DNA from: an uncultured Methylotenera sp.
GTDB taxonomy: Bacteria > Pseudomonadota > Gammaproteobacteria > Burkholderiales > Methylophilaceae
Direction of reading: 5' to 3'
DNA: 22,442 nt
NCBI RefSeq assembly: GCF_946479685.1
Contig: NZ_CAMLGS010000035.1
Location: 1 to 22,442, forward strand
The position numbers and the translations under genes are program-made. Under the pieces are notes generated by a model. That model saw only the letters and a list, made by a program, of their open reading frames with translations, was not told where the DNA came from and did not search any database. This document shows, one piece after another, positions 1 to 8,316 of this stretch (the stretch's first letter is position 1; the number at the start of each line of letters is the position of its first letter).

Positions 1-106
1 AACGGTCTGGCTCGATATCGCGCACTAAAGATAACAGGCCTGCTTGGTGATCTACCAGTAAAACTACTGCGTTATCACGGTCTAGACGTACGTATGGTTT
101 GTTCAT
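1..106 (-). CDS. ycaC: YcaC-like isochorismatase-family hydrolase, 5' part only
   Basis: Only the first 35 codons lie in the window; the rest runs off the left edge. The N-terminus reads MNKPYVRLDRDNAVVLLVDH followed by QAGLLSLVRDIEPDR. This is the typical start of the YcaC-type cysteine hydrolases (isochorismatase fold), where the Asp of LLVDHQ is the conserved catalytic-site Asp. The physiological substrate of YcaC proteins is not firmly known. The start is supported by an AAAGGA ribosome binding site about eight bases upstream (complement of 113-120). Its only visible neighbour, the GGDEF gene, is divergent, and nothing links it to the sulfur island to the right. Confidence 0.82.
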   Translation of the reverse strand, partial: MNKPYVRLDRDNAVVLLVDHQAGLLSLVRDIEPDR

Positions 107-429
107 TTTTAATTTCCTTTTTAATTGTGTTTTAGTTAGTTAATTCGTTTGTTGCTGGAACGGTTCCCACTATACGGAGATGGTGAATTGCACACTAGGT
201 GGTTAAATGTTAAATTACTTTTCATTTAATTGAACAATTGTTAGGAGTAACGGTGCGGCTGTATTTTTTGGTTTACATTGATACAGAGTGATTTGTGCAG
301 GAAGCAGGCAACAATTCTTTAGTAATGCTACTATGTTGATAAATCCCCAATAAACGATGAGCCTAGCCTCAAGCGTTATTTACGCACCGTTGTTGTTAAT
401 GCCATTGCATATATAAGCCATTGATACAG
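107..429. other. Divergent intergenic region between ycaC-like and GGDEF genes
   Basis: About 320 bases without a convincing gene. Two small dyads are visible: GGAAC-G-GTTCC at 157-167, upstream of the ycaC-like gene, and AACAATTGTT at 233-242. Either could be an operator, but neither matches a site I recognise. A TATAGT hexamer on the minus strand next to the first dyad could be the -10 box of the ycaC-like gene, without a good -35. No -24/-12 sigma-54 element or TGTTG-N6-CARCA dyad like those of the right-hand island was found. Confidence 0.4.
390..417 (+). promoter_or_regulatory. Possible sigma-70 promoter of the GGDEF gene
   Basis: TTGTTG (390-395), a 16-base spacer and TATAAG (412-417) resemble -35 and -10 boxes. 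Transcription would start around 423-425. That would leave the TTG at 421 outside the message and favour ATG 430 or 439 as the start, with a very short leader. This is a weak, by-eye match. Confidence 0.3.
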
Positions 430-1782
430 ATGAAATTTATGAGTACCAGTCAGAGATGGAATCTTAAGTGCCTCGTCGTAGCGGCGGTCACTGTGCTAGT
501 GGTGTTTCTTTTTCTTAATCATTTCCTACATTTGCAAAAACAGAAGTTGCAAGCAGACGAGGCATTGAAGTCGTCGGTCTATGGCAACCTGCTTTGGACA
601 GAGGTAGACCGTGAGTTAAATTCACTGTTGTTTATTTCTAACGGCATGGCCAGTTTTATCTCGGCTTACCGGGATGATCTACGCCCGGAGAAAATCAAAT
701 TCATACTTAAAGACTTGTGGCAGCGCTCCAAGCATGTGCGTAACTTGGGCGTGGCAGTGGGTTACAAAATCACTTATGTGTACCCTGAGAACAATAATTT
801 AAAAGTAATTGGTAAGGATTTCCGCGATATACCCAAGCAATGGCCTAAGGTAAAGCAGGCGGTGGATACGCGCCAGGGTGTGTTTGATGGCCCTGTCGAT
901 TTACTGCAAGGTGGCAGGGGCTTTGTGTACCGCTATCCTATCTATCTGGATGATACCTATTGGGGCATCATGTCCACGGTCATCAATACCGATGAGTTTT
1001 TGGAGGCGGCATTCAAAAACACGCCTAAAAACCATGCGTTTGCGATTCGTACCGCTGATAATAAAGCGGTGTTTTATGGCGACCCGCAGCTGTTTGCGGA
1101 TAACAGCACCTATAGGCAGACCAGTGTCGTGCCCAATGGTAAATGGGAATGGGCGATTAAAAACCATACCAACACGTTTACTGAGCAGTTCATTATTTAC
1201 CAGCTGATAGGTTTGCTGGTTAGTCTGCTGTGCGGCTTGGCGGTTTACCGCATGATTCATGCAGTACGCAGGTTATCCGAGCAAGCCATGCTAGATAGTT
1301 TGACCCATCTGCCAAACCGTAGATTGCTGCAAGACCGTCTGGAAGTTGCGCATCATTACTGTAATCGCTTACACAAGATGATGGCGGTGTTGATTATTGA
1401 TATCGATTACTTTAAAAAAATTAACGATACCTATGGCCATGATTTTGGGGATGAGGTGATTAAAACCGTGGCCAACGGCATTAAAGCCACCTTGCGTGAT
1501 ACCGATACCGTGAGCCGTGTGGGTGGCGATGAGTTTATTGTGCTGTTGAAAGAATTTAAGGTGTTAGAGAATGTGCACGCCATTGCACATAAACTCACCG
1601 AAGTATTTGCCAGCCCGTGGTTGGTGCTGGATCAAGAAATCACTATACATTTAAGCATAGGGATTTCGGTGTACGACCCTGACCATCCTGTCAGCATCAA
1701 AGAGCTGATGAAACAGGCGGATATCGCTTTATATGAGTCAAAAGCGCAAGGCCGCAACCAGTTTAACTTTTATCAGAAATAA
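430..1782 (+). CDS. Membrane diguanylate cyclase with CHASE-like sensor and GGDEF domain
   Basis: Predicted to make cyclic di-GMP from two GTP at the inner membrane in response to a periplasmic signal. A TM helix (about residues 12-30) is followed by a periplasmic region of about 220 residues with CHASE-like features (FVYRYPIYL, then WGIMSTVINTDEF). A second TM helix (about 254-274) leads to a GGDEF domain. The active site has an exact GGDEF preceded by RDTD five residues upstream, which fits the RxxD inhibitory I-site, so an active, product-inhibited cyclase is expected. The metal-binding IDID and FKKIND motifs are present. The start is uncertain: the frame is open from TTG 421, with ATG at 430 and 439 and no good ribosome binding site. 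I chose 430. It converges with the REC-EAL gene, 28 bases apart with no terminator visible. Confidence 0.9.
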   Translation: MKFMSTSQRWNLKCLVVAAVTVLVVFLFLNHFLHLQKQKLQADEALKSSVYGNLLWTEVDRELNSLLFISNGMASFISAYRDDLRPEKIKFILKDLWQRSKHVRNLGVAVGYKITYVYPENNNLKVIGKDFRDIPKQWPKVKQAVDTRQGVFDGPVDLLQGGRGFVYRYPIYLDDTYWGIMSTVINTDEFLEAAFKNTPKNHAFAIRTADNKAVFYGDPQLFADNSTYRQTSVVPNGKWEWAIKNHTNTFTEQFIIYQLIGLLVSLLCGLAVYRMIHAVRRLSEQAMLDSLTHLPNRRLLQDRLEVAHHYCNRLHKMMAVLIIDIDYFKKINDTYGHDFGDEVIKTVANGIKATLRDTDTVSRVGGDEFIVLLKEFKVLENVHAIAHKLTEVFASPWLVLDQEITIHLSIGISVYDPDHPVSIKELMKQADIALYESKAQGRNQFNFYQK

Positions 1783-1810
1783 ACCCTCTTAAGTTGGAGT
1801 GCAATCTCGT

Positions 1811-3001
1811 CTAATTGTTATGCACATAGCTTACAAACGAGGCTAGATTCATCGGTTTGGCGATATAAAAACCCTGTGCCGTATCGCAGCCTAGGCTCTT
1901 AAGGGTATTCCAGTCTTTTTGTGTTTGCACACCTTCGGCGACACTTTTCACCTGTAGTTTATGCGCCATTTCTATGCTGGATTCCACCACGATGCGCATG
2001 GCCTCGCAGTCTGCTAAGTCGGTTACGAAAGACTGGTCAATTTTCAGCTCGCTAAATGCAATGCGCGTCAGTTGCTGCATGGTGGAATAACCGGTGCCGT
2101 AATCGTCGATAGAAAGGATGAAGCCTTTCATGCATAAGCGTGTTAGGTTTTCTAGTGCATGGGCGGCGTATGACATGGCCGCAGTTTCTGTGATTTCTAA
2201 AATAATATGGTTGGGCTCTAGCCCGATGTCGCGCACGATACGGGTAATTTTGTCGGCAAATGCGGTGTCATCCAGCGAGGCCAGCGAGATGTTCACCGAG
2301 AGGTTAAAAGTGTGGCCTTTATCGTGAAATTCACGCAGTGCGATGGATGCTTTTTCTAGCATCATAAAGGTTAAGCCTTCAATATTTTTGCTTTGCTCAA
2401 GCTGCGGGATAAAGCCATGTGGGCCGACGACACCGAGCATGGGGTGATTCCAGCGCGCTAACACTTCAGCGCCTACCATCAGATCGGTAGAGAAGTCTAT
2501 TTTGGGTTGGAAAAATGGCTCAAACTCATCGGCGGCAATGCCTTGCAAAATATCTTTCAGCATAAAGCCATCGGCAATATTGGCCGCTTCTAGCCATTTA
2601 TTCTCTGAGCGTTCGTACTTCAGCAGTATGTTTTTGAGCTGTACTAATGCAACCGGTTTTTCAATGGCACCCAGTAGTTTTATGCCATACATTTTTGCCA
2701 TGCGTGCGGCTGAACCCAGCAGCCTGCCACCAAGCGCACTCATCAGGATAATTGCTACATTATGGCGCTCCTGGCTTAAGTGGCGCAGAAACTCTAGGCC
2801 GTCCATCTCTGGCATGTTTAAGTCGCAGATAATAATGTCGACCAACTTGTCACTATTGCCGCGTATCAGCTCTATGGCGAGCTGGCCATTGCATGCGTCG
2901 TGAATCGAGTTTACCCCCAGTGAACCCAGCATGTTAATGAGCATTTGGCGCTGAAAATCATCGTCTTCTACCACTAAAATATTGAGTTCTTTGGTTTGCA
3001 T
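1811..3001 (-). CDS. Response regulator with EAL cyclic di-GMP phosphodiesterase output
   Basis: A two-domain protein of 396 residues. The receiver domain (about 5-125) has acidic residues in VEDDD, the phospho-acceptor Asp60 (CDLNMPEMDG), Ser88 and Lys115. The EAL domain (about 155-390) keeps residues expected for catalysis: Glu179 in the signature, here EVL instead of EAL, Asn237, Glu269, the DDYGTGYS loop (Asp299, Asp300), Lys320 and Glu356. It should hydrolyse cyclic di-GMP to pGpG. The architecture is that of VieA-type regulators, without the C-terminal HTH. The gene starts 30 bases downstream of the hybrid kinase gene on the same strand, so it is probably cotranscribed and phosphorylated by that kinase. 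A GTGGAAA stretch upstream of the ATG is a modest ribosome binding site. Confidence 0.92.
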   Translation of the reverse strand: MQTKELNILVVEDDDFQRQMLINMLGSLGVNSIHDACNGQLAIELIRGNSDKLVDIIICDLNMPEMDGLEFLRHLSQERHNVAIILMSALGGRLLGSAARMAKMYGIKLLGAIEKPVALVQLKNILLKYERSENKWLEAANIADGFMLKDILQGIAADEFEPFFQPKIDFSTDLMVGAEVLARWNHPMLGVVGPHGFIPQLEQSKNIEGLTFMMLEKASIALREFHDKGHTFNLSVNISLASLDDTAFADKITRIVRDIGLEPNHIILEITETAAMSYAAHALENLTRLCMKGFILSIDDYGTGYSTMQQLTRIAFSELKIDQSFVTDLADCEAMRIVVESSIEMAHKLQVKSVAEGVQTQKDWNTLKSLGCDTAQGFYIAKPMNLASFVSYVHNN

Positions 3002-3031
3002 GATTTTTCCACTTTTTGTTTTGTTATTGGG

Positions 3032-5353
3032 TTATTTTGTTTTGAGGGATTTGCTTTCCATTAGACATGCTTCAAATTGCTGTATGGCTTCATTTAATGC
3101 TGCGACCATAGCTTGGCGATTAGGCAGTTCCTTGCCTTTTGCTGCCAGTTCGATAAAGGTATATATTTTGGTGAGCTGCGTGGCGCCTACCATACGGCTG
3201 GAGCCTTTCAGGCGGTGCGCCATACGTCCGGCATCGTCTTGCTCACCTTGCTCAAGCGCTTGAATCAGCTTGGGGTTGTCACTGCGAATATAGTTTAAAA
3301 ACTCTTCCAGTACCTGTGTCTGCTCATCGGCATCGGGTACAACCTCTTTTAATGTTTCAAAGTCGATAGGGCTGTGATTGGGCGTACTCACTGCAGCCGC
3401 TGTTTCGCCTGTGCTATCTGCAGTTGACGCAATCTGTAACCACTTGGTAAGTACTTCTTTTAATTGCGTTAAATTGGCTGGCTTTACTAATAAATCATCC
3501 ATACCGGCGAGCTTGCAGCGTTCATTTTCTTCGCTCAGTGCGTTGGCGGTCCAAGCGACGATAGGCGTGGCTGGCAGCGTGTGTTCTGCCTCAATTTTAC
3601 GTATGGCACGGGTCAGTGCATAACCATCCATTTCCGGCATGTGGCAGTCGGTAATCACCATATTGAAGCCACCATTGCGCCACACCTCAAGTGCGTGTCG
3701 CCCATTTTCAGCGGTTTCAGAGCGTAACCCCAGTAATTTAAGCTGGCGTGCTAACAAGTTGCGGTTGATGGGGTGGTCGTCTACCGCCAAAATGATGGGC
3801 GCATGGTTGTTGTACTCAAACAAGGGGCGCACCGCTTTGCGTGACACCTCTGGGTGCTGGCTTTGCATGGTTTCGGCATGCGCGTTAGAAACCGGCAGCG
3901 TTAACGTGATGCTAAACGTGGAGCCATGGCCTAGATCGCTTTCCAGCTCTATCTGGCCGCCCATAAATTCTGCCAAGCGGCGGCAAATGGCCAGCCCCAG
4001 ACCGGTGCCGCCGTACATACGTGCGGTGTCGGCACTCTCCTGACGATAGCGCTGGAATAATTGCTGCTGCACATCTCTACTCATGCCGATGCCGGTATCT
4101 TTCACCGAGAAGCGTATGGTTTCACTGCTCTCTTGCTGACTGACTAGCTCGGCCCGAATCTCCACGCCACCATGCTCGGTAAATTTAATGGCATTGCTGA
4201 CAAAGTTATTCAATACCTGTGAGAGGCGCAGCGGGTCTACCATATGCCCAGCGCTGAGGCGCGGGTCGGTGTATTGCGCAATCATCAGGCTTTTGGCACT
4301 GGCAACGCGCGAGTAGGTGTTATCCACCTCTTGCAGTAACTGCTGTATCTGCGTGACGCGCGGTGCTAGCTCCAGTTTCCCGGCTTCGATTTTGGACCAA
4401 TCCAGAATATCGCTCACAATGCGTAACAGGCTTTTGCCAGAATCCCAAGCAGCTTGCAGCGTTTCGTTCTGCTCATGGTCTAGGGATGTGAGTGACAGCA
4501 CTTCCAGCATGCCGAGCATGCCAGTCAGTGGGGTGCGTATTTCATGACTCATGGTGGCGAGGAAGGAGTCTTTCGCCCGATTGGCGAGCTCGGCTTGCTC
4601 TTTAGCGGAAACCAGTACCTGTTCGTTGATCTTACGTACAGTAATATCTTTAAACACGATACCGACTTGCGTGCTGCCATCGCCCCCGATGCGGGATGCA
4701 AACACATCGTAATGGCGGTTCATGGCATTGGCGCGATTTTCAAAGCGAACGGCTTCGCCTGTTTCTGCAACTTTGCCGAATATTTCAAACCAATAAGCAT
4801 CGTGCTCAGGCACCATTTCACGTATGGTTTTGCCAAATGCCTGCTTTAAGCCGGTTTGGTTTTCGAAGGCTTGGTTGATTTCTATAAAGCGGTAGTCAAT
4901 CGGTTTGCCATTGGCGTCATAAATCATATCAATCACGCAAAAGCCCTCATCCATCGAGTTAAACAGCACGCGATAGCGCTCTTCGTTATACTGTAAAGAC
5001 GCGTTTGCTTTTTCAACTTCTTGGATAAATCTGCGTTGGCGTCCTAGCACTACGCTGAAAACAACCCCCATCAGCGTAAACACACCAATAGAAATCAGCG
5101 AGATTGGGCTTTGCAGGCTGAATGAAAATACGGGAGGGATGAAAAACCACCAGACGATGACGACAGAAGTGAAGGTGGCGAGTAAGCCGCCGCGTAAGCC
5201 TCCCAGCCATGCGCTGAGAAAAACTGCGGGGTAAAACAGAAACCAGGCAAATGGTTGTACGTCATTTCCGTACTTCCATTGGATAAAAAAGGCAAAGCAA
5301 GGCGGCAGCGGCGCCAGCAGAAGGGGCAGGCTGTACACGCTGCGCTGACTCAT
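3032..5353 (-). CDS. Membrane hybrid histidine kinase (PAS-HisKA-HATPase-REC-HPt)
   Basis: A 773-residue phosphorelay kinase with all steps in one chain. Residues 1-105 hold several TM helices with the look of a DUF4118/KdpD-type membrane sensor. A PAS domain follows (about 122-240). The dimerisation domain carries His270 in SHEIRTPL. The ATPase domain has the N box [10 protein letters not shown] (383-392), DTGIG (419-423) and GGTGLGL (448-454). The receiver domain has Asp569 ([11 protein letters not shown]) and Lys624. The C-terminal HPt domain has His713 in AHRLKGSS. Phosphate would pass from His270 to Asp569 to His713, then out to a partner, most likely the adjacent REC-EAL protein. The signal is unknown. 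The overall plan resembles BvgS/EvgS but without periplasmic VFT domains. Confidence 0.93.
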   Translation of the reverse strand: MSQRSVYSLPLLLAPLPPCFAFFIQWKYGNDVQPFAWFLFYPAVFLSAWLGGLRGGLLATFTSVVIVWWFFIPPVFSFSLQSPISLISIGVFTLMGVVFSVVLGRQRRFIQEVEKANASLQYNEERYRVLFNSMDEGFCVIDMIYDANGKPIDYRFIEINQAFENQTGLKQAFGKTIREMVPEHDAYWFEIFGKVAETGEAVRFENRANAMNRHYDVFASRIGGDGSTQVGIVFKDITVRKINEQVLVSAKEQAELANRAKDSFLATMSHEIRTPLTGMLGMLEVLSLTSLDHEQNETLQAAWDSGKSLLRIVSDILDWSKIEAGKLELAPRVTQIQQLLQEVDNTYSRVASAKSLMIAQYTDPRLSAGHMVDPLRLSQVLNNFVSNAIKFTEHGGVEIRAELVSQQESSETIRFSVKDTGIGMSRDVQQQLFQRYRQESADTARMYGGTGLGLAICRRLAEFMGGQIELESDLGHGSTFSITLTLPVSNAHAETMQSQHPEVSRKAVRPLFEYNNHAPIILAVDDHPINRNLLARQLKLLGLRSETAENGRHALEVWRNGGFNMVITDCHMPEMDGYALTRAIRKIEAEHTLPATPIVAWTANALSEENERCKLAGMDDLLVKPANLTQLKEVLTKWLQIASTADSTGETAAAVSTPNHSPIDFETLKEVVPDADEQTQVLEEFLNYIRSDNPKLIQALEQGEQDDAGRMAHRLKGSSRMVGATQLTKIYTFIELAAKGKELPNRQAMVAALNEAIQQFEACLMESKSLKTK

Positions 5354-5569
5354 TGCAGTGGATAACTCTCTGTATTAATAACAACGGCCGCCCAATGTAA
5401 CATAGGGTTCCTTATTATTCTTTTTAGATGTCGGATTGATTATGAGTGTTTATAACAAGAAAAGCAAATGACAATCTATAAAAAACTGAATTGGTTGATT
5501 TGTTGTTAAAAATCAATAGGTAATGAGGTTGTTGGTACAGATGTTTGACGGGCGAGGGTAGATTGAGAC

Positions 5570-5621
5570 CACTAAGCATTTAATCGGCATTTAATCATAT
5601 GCGTCAATTAAATGCTCAGTG
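5570..5621. repeat. Inverted repeat with nested direct repeats, 3' of catalase gene
   Basis: Arms 5570-5584 (CACTAAGCATTTAAT) and 5607-5621 (ATTAAATGCTCAGTG) are complementary except for one position. A second copy of the arm core, GCATTTAATC, lies between them (5576-5585 and 5587-5596). It sits about 25 bases beyond the stop of the catalase-like gene. There is no T run after the stem in that direction, so it is not a classic terminator. It could be a weak terminator, an mRNA 3'-end structure or a protein site. Confidence 0.5.
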
Positions 5622-5643
5622 TTCGTAGCGTATTGCTGAGCTG

Positions 5644-6657
5644 TTACTGGCCTAGACGTCTGCCAAAGCTCACGGCGTAGGCTGATGGGCGCGCTAATAA
5701 TATTGGGTCATCAGATGCGGCGATGCCATCTACCAAGTTAAGCGGGCTGAACATGGTGGCTTTTTCAAACGCAACGCCATTGGCATCTATATTTTTCAGC
5801 GTGAGTGTACCCAGTTCTACTAGCTTGCGGGTTTCTGGCCATACCACCGTTGGGTCGTTCACCTCGTCGTCTTGATCCGCCAATTGCACGCTAATTTTAA
5901 ACTTAGCAGGTGCTTTGCTCAGGCGTAACGGTAATTCGTCTATCAAATAGTTAGGCGCGGCATTTGCCGTTTTCTCCTTGCTTAAAAACTCAGTGCCGTT
6001 AATCGGCGTAATGCGGTAGCGGCCGTACTGAGTTTCTCCTTTGGCATTGGTGAATGCAAAAGCGTTTACCCCGTAATAGGCTTCAGTAGCAAAGCTCACC
6101 GGTGCTGGCTTGGGCATTTGTACAAAGCTGAGCGCTGCAGGATGTGAGCCTAAAAATTGCTCAATCGGTGTTGGTTTGGCGGCGCCAGCGCCACTTGCGG
6201 CAATCGCGTTGAGTAGCCCTAAAAAGTCTTCAGGCGTAGCTGCCGGGAAGCCATTGGTAGAGATGCTTACTATATCCGTGAATGCGCCATCTGCTAGCTG
6301 AAAACGAATGGCGATACCTTTAGGGAATGAGTTGCCATCGGCATCAGGAATCGTAGGCAAACCAGTTGCATCTGAAAAACGTACGGTGACAGCGCTGGCT
6401 TTTGTTTGCAGATGCGCGGCGTTACTGAGGCTGGCTGCCGATTTTGCCGGTATAAATTCACCTTGCGCCACAATGCCTTTGGCGTGGTTGGCACGATATC
6501 CTTTGTGTGGCCCACCTGCTAGTTTGGTGAGAGTATTCACAAGTTGCTCAACTACGGGCTTGTCGCTTTCGGCTACTTCCTCGGCATAAACATTGGTCAT
6601 GCTTAGCACTAGGGCGGTGAGGGCAAAACTTTTAATCAAGGTGCTTTTTGTTTTCAT
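5644..6657 (-). CDS. srpA: SrpA-type catalase-family peroxidase, exported
   Basis: A 337-residue mini-catalase. A Sec signal peptide is clear: K-rich start, hydrophobic stretch, cleavage after VYA at about residue 25, so the protein is periplasmic. The distal heme His is His58 in NHAKG, and the proximal Tyr ligand is Tyr327 in RPSAYAVSFGRR, with Arg323 four residues before it. NGFPAATPEDFL is a family motif. It is much shorter than classic catalases (about 480 or more) but normal for SrpA proteins, which are heme peroxidases. In a cyanobacterium srpA was named as a sulfur-regulated gene, which is suggestive next to a sulfur island. However, no sigma-54 promoter or enhancer dyad was found for it here. 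The start has an AGGAC ribosome binding site. Confidence 0.88.
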   Translation of the reverse strand: MKTKSTLIKSFALTALVLSMTNVYAEEVAESDKPVVEQLVNTLTKLAGGPHKGYRANHAKGIVAQGEFIPAKSAASLSNAAHLQTKASAVTVRFSDATGLPTIPDADGNSFPKGIAIRFQLADGAFTDIVSISTNGFPAATPEDFLGLLNAIAASGAGAAKPTPIEQFLGSHPAALSFVQMPKPAPVSFATEAYYGVNAFAFTNAKGETQYGRYRITPINGTEFLSKEKTANAAPNYLIDELPLRLSKAPAKFKISVQLADQDDEVNDPTVVWPETRKLVELGTLTLKNIDANGVAFEKATMFSPLNLVDGIAASDDPILLARPSAYAVSFGRRLGQ

Positions 6658-7018
6658 GATGTTGTCCTAAGTATAAAAGTGATGAATAAGTATCAAGATG
6701 ATGGTTTGGTTAAATCATCAATCAGGCTGGCGCTAGGCAAAATACGCATTGCGTTTAACGTTTGCAGCGCCATGTGATCAGATTGCATGGGGTGAATCTT
6801 ACTCTTATCCGGTCTGCTGTAAAACAAGTGTGCCATACGCGTGATGATAATAAAAAATAAGTGCGCTCAGGCAATACGACGAGCTTGCCTGAGCGTGGCT
6901 TGGGTAAACAGATTCTCTATTTGTTATAAGCATTAGTTTTTAATATATAAGTTTTAAATATTAAAAGTTATATATAGGCCGTTATATTATCCAGCCTGAA
7001 TTGCATTAGGGGTAGTTT
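6658..7018. other. Divergent intergenic region, catalase-like / SfnR-like activator
   Basis: About 360 bases with no gene supported. It holds the perfect 11-bp dyad at 6864-6895, listed separately, and a strongly AT-rich stretch (about 6930-6990) just before the activator gene. TATATT at 6983-6988 could serve as a -10 box, but no good -35 is visible. No -24/-12 element was found in either direction, so the activator gene is probably not under sigma-54 control. Confidence 0.45.
6864..6895 (-). repeat. Perfect 11-bp inverted repeat followed by T tract on minus strand
   Basis: Arms CGCTCAGGCAA (6864-6874) and TTGCCTGAGCG (6885-6895) surround a 10-base loop. Read on the minus strand, the stem is followed by ACTTATTTTTTATTA, a terminator-like layout. 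No minus-strand gene lies upstream that would need ending, so in the leader of the catalase-like gene it could act as an attenuator. It could equally be a dimeric operator between the two divergent genes. Confidence 0.5.
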
Positions 7019-8137
7019 ATGGGGCATATAGAATTTAACGAGTATGGTGAGGCCGAGTTTAAGGCAAGAAGCGGTCCGCCCGTCATCACCTTTAAAAATC
7101 TCAATCAGGTTAGTCTTTCCATCAGGGCAAGTGCTTTGGTGTTTGAAGACCCAGAGTCATGCAAGCTGCTGTCACTGATTGAGCGCGTAGCCCCTAGTGA
7201 TGTAACTGCTTTTATTATGGGCGAGACTGGCACCGGTAAAGAGCTGGTGGCGCGCCATTTGCACGCATTAAGTCCGCGTAAACACGGGCCGTTTGCAGCG
7301 ATTAATTGCGGCGCATTTTCTGAGTCCTTAGTGGAGAGTGAGCTGTTTGGGCACGAAAAAGGCTCGTTTACCGGCGCTGTTTCCAGCAAGCAAGGCTGGT
7401 TTGAAAGCGCCAACGGTGGGACTTTATTCTTGGATGAGATTGGTGATTTGCCATTATCCACACAAGTGAAATTATTGCGCGTGATTCAGCAGCGCGAGAT
7501 TGTGCGTGTCGGTTCCAGAAAGGCCACGCCTATTGATGTGCGCTTGGTAGCTGCGACCAATGTCAATCTGGAAGACGCGGTGAAAGCCGGCCGTTTCAGG
7601 GAGGATTTGTATTACCGCATTAACGTGGTGCCGATTCAGATTGCGCCTTTGCGTAATCGAACCGGTGATATTTTGCCGTTAGCCGAACATTTTCTGTCCA
7701 TCTACAAAAATCGCCTGCATACCAAGCAGCCGATATTAGCGCCGGAAACCATCAGGCTGCTGCATGATTATCCATGGCCGGGCAATATTCGTGAGCTTGA
7801 AAATGTGATTCACCGTGCATTATTGGTGAGCGATGGTAATGAGTTGCGTCCGCGTGACTTAAATCTACCGGCAATACAGTTGGCGTCTGGCTCATCCGCT
7901 GGCACAGCTGCGGATAACGCTTTTCATTATGCAAGTAACGAGGCGTGCACTTTAGATAAAGCGCTCAATGAGATTATTCAATCCGAGCCTGAGCACTTGT
8001 ATGAAACGGTTAATCGCAAGCTAGTGTTGTCTGCTTATGCATATTGCCGCCAAAATCAGGTACAAACTGCGAGAGTGCTGGGCATCAGCCGCAACATCTT
8101 ACGCACCTTGCTCAAGCAGTTCGGCGTGATTCAATAG
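7019..8137 (+). CDS. SfnR-like sigma-54-dependent transcriptional activator
   Basis: A 372-residue bacterial enhancer-binding protein with no receiver or GAF domain, only about 40 residues before the AAA+ core, as in SfnR-type regulators of organosulfur use. Walker A is GETGTGKE (68-75); the sigma-54 contact loop is GSFTGA (115-120), a Ser variant of GAFTGA; Walker B is LFLDE (136-140); FREDLYYR (193-200) contains the arginine-finger region. A Fis-type helix-turn-helix ends the protein (about 345-370, ARVLGISRNILRTLLKQFG). The start has an AGGGG ribosome binding site. With no sensory domain, its activity is probably set by its amount. It is the obvious candidate to drive the six sigma-54 promoters downstream. 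Confidence 0.93.
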   Translation: MGHIEFNEYGEAEFKARSGPPVITFKNLNQVSLSIRASALVFEDPESCKLLSLIERVAPSDVTAFIMGETGTGKELVARHLHALSPRKHGPFAAINCGAFSESLVESELFGHEKGSFTGAVSSKQGWFESANGGTLFLDEIGDLPLSTQVKLLRVIQQREIVRVGSRKATPIDVRLVAATNVNLEDAVKAGRFREDLYYRINVVPIQIAPLRNRTGDILPLAEHFLSIYKNRLHTKQPILAPETIRLLHDYPWPGNIRELENVIHRALLVSDGNELRPRDLNLPAIQLASGSSAGTAADNAFHYASNEACTLDKALNEIIQSEPEHLYETVNRKLVLSAYAYCRQNQVQTARVLGISRNILRTLLKQFGVIQ

Positions 8138-8150
8138 TTAGCGCTCATGT

Positions 8151-8166
8151 TGTTCACTTTGCAACA
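8151..8166 (+). promoter_or_regulatory. Candidate enhancer site (UAS) for the FMN reductase gene
   Basis: TGTTCACTTTGCAACA fits the 16-bp dyad TGTTG-N6-CARCA found repeatedly in this island. Its centre is about 87 bases upstream of the -24 element, a normal enhancer distance. It overlaps the left arm of the terminator of the activator gene. Confidence 0.5.
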
Positions 8167-8201
8167 CCCCTGCTGGATAAGAAGCAGGGGTGTTTTTTTT
8201 T
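8163..8201 (+). terminator. Rho-independent terminator of the sigma-54 activator gene
   Basis: A perfect 12-bp stem (AACACCCCTGCT / AGCAGGGGTGTT) with loop GGATAAGA is followed by a T run to 8201. It lies 25 bases after the stop codon. Confidence 0.93.
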
Positions 8202-8245
8202 AAGCATAAATTCAGGCAAAAACGCCATTTTTAGCCACTAATTGC

Positions 8246-8261
8246 AGGCATGAATCGTGCT
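8246..8261 (+). promoter_or_regulatory. Sigma-54 promoter of the FMN reductase gene
   Basis: AGGCAT-N5-GTGCT keeps the GG-N10-GC spacing. The first base departs from the TGGCAC consensus, but the -12 half is the same as in the desulfinase promoter. Predicted transcript start is about 8272, 45 bases before the ATG. Confidence 0.65.
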
Positions 8262-8316
8262 GATGTTAATGGGTACGTTTTACTTAATTGACGCATTATT
8301 CGCAAAGGATTAAAAA

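Noticed and set aside
2502..2903. Open frame of 133 codons on the plus strand inside the REC-EAL gene
   Set aside because: Shadow of the reverse-strand gene; no domain and no ribosome binding site.
5480..5530. TGTTGTTAAAAATCAA as another enhancer dyad upstream of the histidine kinase
   Set aside because: Only the left half fits, and no -24/-12 element lies before the kinase gene.
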